Program-made: the position numbers and the translations under genes
The notes under the pieces: model-generated
What the model saw: the letters and a program-made list of their open reading frames with translations, nothing else
What the model was told of the DNA's origin: nothing
Database searches by the model: none
Assembly (NCBI GenBank): GCA_963763115.1
Contig: CAVXNM010000018.1
Location: 26,861-90,860, forward strand
Direction of reading: 5' to 3'
Length of the DNA stretch: 64,000 bases
DNA from: CAVQCA01 sp963763115
Lineage (GTDB): Bacteria > Pseudomonadota > Gammaproteobacteria > UBA9214
Part shown: positions 60,248 through 64,000 of the stretch, in pieces
Layout: the number at the start of each line of letters is the position of its first letter
Position numbering within the stretch: position 1 is the first letter of the stretch

Positions 60248-60844
60248 CTACTCAAACAGCTTGAGATACTCGCCGTAACCTTCCTTCTCCAGGTCCTGCT
60301 TGGGGATGAAACGCAGCGAGGCAGAGTTGATGCAATAGCGCAGACCTGTCGGTTGCGGGCCGTCGTCGAATACATGCCCGAGGTGCGAATTCGCCGCGCT
60401 GCTGCGCAGTTCGGTCCGTTTCATGAAAAACCGCCTGTCCGTGTGTTCGACGATAGAGGTCTCCGAAATCGGCCGGGTGAAGCTTGGCCAGCCCGTGCCG
60501 GACTCGAACTTGTCACGGGAACTGAACAGCGGCTCACCCGAGACGATGTCGACATAAATGCCCTCCTCGTGGTTGTCCCAGTATTCATTGCGGAAGGCCG
60601 GTTCCGTGCCTTCCTGCTGGGTGACCTCGTATTGCAGCGGTGTCAGTCGTTTCTGCAACTCCTCATCGCTGGGTTTATGGTACCCGGCCTGCGTGGCGGC
60701 AGTTGAAGTCTTCTCGGCTGGTTTACCGTTCATGGCAGTCACGTCCTTCGGGTCTGGTTCAGTGGTGTTTCCGGCGATCATAAGAAGCGCCATTAGCGCC
60801 AGAATGGCACCGGTTCCTCCCGCCAGCAATAGGGGCTTGTTCAT
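60248..60844 (-). CDS. msrB: Membrane-anchored methionine-R-sulfoxide reductase B
   Basis: 198 residues from ATG 60844. An N-terminal hydrophobic segment (about 5-26, GGTGAILALMALLMIAG) suggests an anchor or signal, so the enzyme probably works in the periplasm. The MsrB core is complete: YEVTQQEGTEPAF, FESGTGWPSF, HLGHVFDDGP and the catalytic Cys in LRYCINSASLRF. The two CxxC zinc pairs of the cytosolic form are absent (GIYVDIVSGEPLF), so it is the zinc-free type. It is convergent with folD. Confidence 0.94.
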   Translation of the reverse strand: MNKPLLLAGGTGAILALMALLMIAGNTTEPDPKDVTAMNGKPAEKTSTAATQAGYHKPSDEELQKRLTPLQYEVTQQEGTEPAFRNEYWDNHEEGIYVDIVSGEPLFSSRDKFESGTGWPSFTRPISETSIVEHTDRRFFMKRTELRSSAANSHLGHVFDDGPQPTGLRYCINSASLRFIPKQDLEKEGYGEYLKLFE

Positions 60845-61113
60845 GATGTGTCTTGCGCTCTTGATTGTGAAGACAGGGTACAAACTGAGACCATTCTACG
60901 GCAGTTGAGTTCCGGTGATGCACCATCCGGCCGGCGTTTTGTCGTTGTGGTGGTCATTGACTGATATTCAGGCAGCCCCTATAAACATGGTAATTTATAT
61001 GGAAATTACCTGTGGATCGGCCGGGTATGATGGTTACCGTTATCCATGCCGCGTTGCCACTTCGGCGAGTACCGGCGCGGACTTTCGACCCGTTGACACC
61101 AGGAGAAATCGTG

Positions 61114-61907
61114 ATGCCTGCATTAGCTCGTCTTGTCATCGTTATGATCCTGCCGCTGCTGCTGGTTCCGGTTACCCGGGCAGATAGCGTATCCGATACC
61201 GCCAAGGAACAGCGCTGGGCTAACCAGATCACCGACCAGCTCATTGTCGGTGAGCCCATCTGGCTGGAGGCGGATGGTCACCGCTTTCTTGCGATTTACA
61301 CTCCGGCGGAAACTGCATCCCCCAGGGGAACGGCGCTGCTGGTGCACGGAATCGGCGCCCACCCGGATTGGCCGCAGGTCATTCAGCCGCTGCGCAGCGG
61401 GCTGTCGGAACAAGGGTGGCAGAGTCTGTCATGCAGATGCCGCTGCCTCCGGAGGGGATCGACACGGCGGGACAAGTGGCGCTGCTGCGCGAGGGCGGCG
61501 ACCGACTTCAGTCCGCGCTCGCCTGGCTGGAAGGCAAGGGCATGACACCGGTCACCCTCATCGCCCACAGCCGCGGCGGCGCCGATGTCACTGTACTTAT
61601 GCCGCGACCCATGACGGCGTTCCGGTCATCTCGCTGGTGCTGATCGGCGCCAACGGCGTACTATGACGATGTGCCGGACGACGTCAGTCCGCTCCAGTTC
61701 CTGCAGGACATCAAGCTGCCCATCCTGGATCTCTATGGCGAAAATGACCTCGAGAGTGTTATCAAGACGGCGCCGGACCGCCGCAAGGCCGCCGCGGGCA
61801 ATCCCGGCTATCAGCAGATCATGGTGCCCGGGGCGGACCATTTCTTCGACGGCGAGGAGACGCAATTGCTGGCCGAGGTTACGCGCTGGCTCGAAAACAG
61901 TCCATGA
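61114..61907 (+). pseudogene. DUF3530 alpha/beta-hydrolase-like protein broken by three frameshifts
   Basis: The start (ATG 61114, AGGAGA upstream) and signal peptide (VIVMILPLLLVPVTRA) are intact, followed by LLVHGIGAHPDWPQVI. Near 61430 the frame changes to read MQMPLPPEGIDTAGQVALL and TLIAHSRGGADV. Near 61600 it changes again to YAATHDGVPVISLVLIGANG. Near 61660 it changes a third time to PDDVSPLQFLQDIKLPILDL and VPGADHFFDG. Joined, these give one DUF3530 protein of about 263 residues with the nucleophile motif HSRGG. Each shift is small, so recent decay or sequence errors are both possible. Confidence 0.8.
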
Positions 61908-61945
61908 GACTAGCCACCAAGGGGAAAGAGGGGACAGATCTTGAA

Positions 61946-62995
61946 TCAGTCGGCGAAGGGGTAGGGCAGTGCCTCGAGGGTGACCGTCGGGCCGTCGCTG
62001 GAGCCGAGATGCAGATCGCCAGCTTCTGCCGCGCTGATCTGGATTACGGCGAGCGCGGCATAGCCGCCGTCGGGATGGGGCCGGGCATCGACGAGCTGAC
62101 CGGCCGCCTGCACGCTGTCGTCAGGGGTATACAGGGCATCACCAGGCGACGGCTGGGTATCCGCCGCGATGCGTCCGGCATACATTCTTCGCTTCAGTGC
62201 GCCCAGGTACTGGGTGCGCGCCACGATTTCCTGTCCGGGATAGCAGCCCTTGCGGAAATTTACCCCGTCGATGAGCTGGAGGTTGAGCATCTGCGGCAGG
62301 AATAGCTCGGCGGTGCTCGCATAGACATTCGGCAGACCGGCCTGGACCTCGGTGAGTTGCCAGGCGGGCAGGCCGACCGGTGCCCCGCGCACGTTCAGCG
62401 TATCCCAGAGACTCCGCGCGGCATCGTATGACAGCGCATACACTTCGAAGCGGGGATGGACACCGGGTACCCGCAGCACCGTCAGGTCCCGGGTCGTGAC
62501 CGCCGCGCCCGCCTGTTCCGGCAGATTGCCAATGACGGCGGAAAGCTCCTCCGCGGCCTCCTTGCCGGTGACGCCGATGCGGATGAAATTATCGGTGGCA
62601 TCCTCCAGGGTGACCTCGGCACGCAGGACATAGCGGCGCACGCGCTCCAGGACGGCATCGAGAGTGTCCAGCGGGAGCCGCAGGTAATAGGTGTCGCCGC
62701 GCCGGAACAGGCGGAACAGACCGAGGATGCGCCCCTTCGGCGTGCAATAGGCGCTCAGCTGGCTGTGGCTTTCATCCACCTCCCTGACATCATTACTGAA
62801 CTGGCCCTGCAGGAACTCGGCAGCGTCCTTGCCGTGAACGGAGATCACGCCCAGGTGGCCCAGGTCGGCGAACACCAGTCCGGTGACGGCGATTTCCAGT
62901 TCACGCTCCGGGTTGCCGTAATGAACCGCGATGTCATCCGTGAATTCGGCACCGACATCGTCGCCGAGAAAGTTTTTCCAGAGGTTTTTCATCAT
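61946..62995 (-). CDS. ygfZ: Folate-binding protein YgfZ
   Basis: 349 residues. A tetrahydrofolate-binding protein of the glycine-cleavage T-protein fold that helps keep iron-sulfur enzymes such as MiaB active. The diagnostic KGCYPGQEIVART motif is present, with AEFLQGQFSNDV and YCTPKGRILGLFRLF in the N-terminal half. It is divergent from sdhC, so its promoter lies in the 122-base gap. Confidence 0.94.
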   Translation of the reverse strand: MMKNLWKNFLGDDVGAEFTDDIAVHYGNPERELEIAVTGLVFADLGHLGVISVHGKDAAEFLQGQFSNDVREVDESHSQLSAYCTPKGRILGLFRLFRRGDTYYLRLPLDTLDAVLERVRRYVLRAEVTLEDATDNFIRIGVTGKEAAEELSAVIGNLPEQAGAAVTTRDLTVLRVPGVHPRFEVYALSYDAARSLWDTLNVRGAPVGLPAWQLTEVQAGLPNVYASTAELFLPQMLNLQLIDGVNFRKGCYPGQEIVARTQYLGALKRRMYAGRIAADTQPSPGDALYTPDDSVQAAGQLVDARPHPDGGYAALAVIQISAAEAGDLHLGSSDGPTVTLEALPYPFAD

Positions 62996-63117
62996 ATGGC
63001 CTTTTCGGGTAAATGAAAATTCTAGTTGAACCCGCGTGGCCTGTCAGCCTTTCATCCGGCAAACGCCCCGTGTCTGGTGTTCACCGCGGGGCGGTGGTAT
63101 AAAAGCAGCCACCATCG

Positions 63118-63507
63118 ATGCCGACCATGCAAAACCAGCGATCAGCGCCTGTTTTCCTCAATCTTCTCCGGATCCGCTTTCCGGTCGGCGCCGTCACCTC
63201 CATCGCCCATCGCATCTCGGGCCTGCTGCTGTTTCTGTCGTTTCCGGTGCTGGTCTACTGGCTGGACCTGTCACTGCGCAATCCGGCAGGCTATGCCGAC
63301 GCGCGGGCGTGGCTGGATTGCATCTGGGTGCGGCTGGCCTCGGTGGTCATCGTCTGGTCGCTGGTGCATCACCTGTTCGCCGGCCTGCGCTTTCTCCTCA
63401 TCGATCTCGGGCTGGGCGTCGAGCGGACCGCGGCGCGCCGCTCCGCCTGGGCGGTCAACGGGCTGGCGCTGCTGCTGGTGCTGGCCTACATCGGGTGGAT
63501 CGTATGA
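63118..63507 (+). CDS. sdhC: Succinate dehydrogenase cytochrome b556 subunit
   Basis: 129 residues. One of two membrane anchors of complex II. AHRISGLLLFLSFPVLVYWL (helix 1, family signature with heme/quinone-side residues) and the heme-ligand His in LVHHLFAGLRFLLID are seen; three helices in all. ATG 63127 is an alternative start. The stop overlaps the sdhD start (ATGA). Confidence 0.93.
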   Translation: MPTMQNQRSAPVFLNLLRIRFPVGAVTSIAHRISGLLLFLSFPVLVYWLDLSLRNPAGYADARAWLDCIWVRLASVVIVWSLVHHLFAGLRFLLIDLGLGVERTAARRSAWAVNGLALLLVLAYIGWIV

Positions 63508-63839
63508 GCCGGCAGACCCACGCGCTGCGCGGCTGGCTTATTCAGCGCTTCAGCGCGGTTTACCTCGCCGGCTTCCTGGTGTATCTCGTCATCCATTTCC
63601 TGACCCGGGAAAGTCACGGCTATGACGCGTGGCGCGCCTGGCTCGCGCACCCGGCCGTGGCGCTTGCAGGCGCCGGTTTCATGCTCGCGCTGGTGCTGCA
63701 CGGCTGGGTCGGCGTGCGCGACATCATCCTCGATTACATTCACGCGCTGGGCCTGCGCCTGCTGCTGCTCGTGCTGAGCGGTGTGCTGCTCGCGGCGAGC
63801 GGCCTGTGGGCCGTGCGCCTGCTGTTGTTGAACGCCTGA
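63504..63839 (+). CDS. sdhD: Succinate dehydrogenase hydrophobic membrane anchor
   Basis: 111 residues from ATG 63504, overlapping sdhC by 4 bases. Three hydrophobic helices with LRGWLIQRFSAVYLAGFLVY, the heme-side LHGWVGVRDIILDYIH and a final hydrophobic helix. Pairs with SdhC to bind heme b and ubiquinone. sdhA begins 7 bases after its stop. Confidence 0.92.
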   Translation: MSRQTHALRGWLIQRFSAVYLAGFLVYLVIHFLTRESHGYDAWRAWLAHPAVALAGAGFMLALVLHGWVGVRDIILDYIHALGLRLLLLVLSGVLLAASGLWAVRLLLLNA

Positions 63840-63846
63840 TAGACCC

Positions 63847-64000
63847 ATGGATATCACCCGCCGCAAATTCGACACCCTGATTATCGGCGCCGGCGGCGGC
63901 GGGTTGCGCGCCGCACTGCAACTCGCCAGCGCCGAGGCCCATGTCGCGGTGGTCTCCAAGGTGTTTCCGACGCGTTCGCACACGGTGGCCGCCCAGGGCG
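63847..64000 (+). CDS. sdhA: Succinate dehydrogenase flavoprotein subunit, N-terminal fragment
   Basis: The first 51 residues; the rest lies beyond the window. ITRRKFDTLIIGAGGGGLRA is the FAD-binding fold and VSKVFPTRSHTVAAQG includes the His that carries covalent FAD in this family. It continues the sdhC-sdhD-sdhA order. Confidence 0.96.
   Translation, partial: MDITRRKFDTLIIGAGGGGLRAALQLASAEAHVAVVSKVFPTRSHTVAAQG

Noticed and set aside
1..64000. CRISPR arrays, rRNA genes, intact insertion sequences or prophage genes
   Set aside because: No regularly spaced direct repeats, no rRNA-like sequence, and no intact transposase or phage structural gene were seen; the only recombinase is the decayed integrase at 28.3-28.9 kb.

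Overview
The window is chromosomal DNA of a gammaproteobacterium, most like the Chromatiales / Ectothiorhodospiraceae-type lineages. This rests on gene order (tgt-yajC-secD-secF; leuCDB-asd-fimV-truA-trpFBA-accD-folC-dedD-cvpA-purF-metZ; cysS-tRNAs-tig-clpP-clpX-lon-hupB-ppiD) and on protein character. The genus cannot be named from sequence reading alone. Almost all of it is densely packed housekeeping DNA of high GC.

Layout. 1-3.8 kb: end of tgt, then the Sec accessory complex yajC-secD-secF. 3.8-8.5 kb, minus strand: a small hypothetical, suhB, a DUF3106 / anti-sigma / ECF sigma trio, psd and a SCO1-type copper protein. 8.6-12.5 kb: prmB, two small conserved-looking genes, aroC and an MFS transporter. 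12.6-28.1 kb: a long plus-strand biosynthetic run (leucine, aspartate-semialdehyde, FimV, TruA, tryptophan, AccD, FolC, DedD, CvpA, PurF). 28.1-31.6 kb: a decayed accessory insertion between purF and metZ, carrying a dead lambda-type integrase and several short AT-richer genes, bounded by a 13-bp direct repeat. 31.6-37.9 kb: metZ, glycerate kinase, a DUF455 ferritin-like protein, lpxH and ppiB (minus strand), cysS. 38.0-39.7 kb: tRNAs Pro, Arg, His, Lys and Leu, interrupted by about 0.8 kb that holds a secreted small protein and ends in a second, D-arm-less tRNA-Lys fragment. 39.8-48.5 kb: the proteostasis block tig-clpP-clpX-lon-hupB-(tRNA-Val, tRNA-Asp)-ppiD, with a heat-shock-type promoter before lon. 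48.5-50.6 kb: a dicarboxylate/amino-acid symporter and convergent fabI. 51.0-57.8 kb: an unusual peptide-type ABC transporter (solute-binding protein with both a lipobox and a C-terminal membrane helix, an enlarged second permease, two ATPases fused into one chain). 58.0-64 kb: serine-glyoxylate aminotransferase, folD, a membrane-anchored msrB, a frameshifted DUF3530 hydrolase, ygfZ, and the start of sdhCDA.

How the genes work together. Sec export (yajC-secDF), folding and proteolysis (tig, clpXP, lon, ppiD, ppiB) and envelope lipid synthesis (psd, lpxH, accD, fabI) form the cell-building core. leuCDB, asd, aroC, trpFBA and metZ supply amino acids. Serine-glyoxylate aminotransferase, glycerate kinase and FolD could connect glyoxylate, serine, glycerate and one-carbon units.

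The least explained sequence is in the two accessory patches (28.2-31.6 and 38.5-39.5 kb), which share a degenerate dispersed repeat, and in three intergenic inverted-repeat elements (50.6, 55.6 and 59.3 kb). No CRISPR array, rRNA gene, intact prophage or intact insertion sequence was seen.
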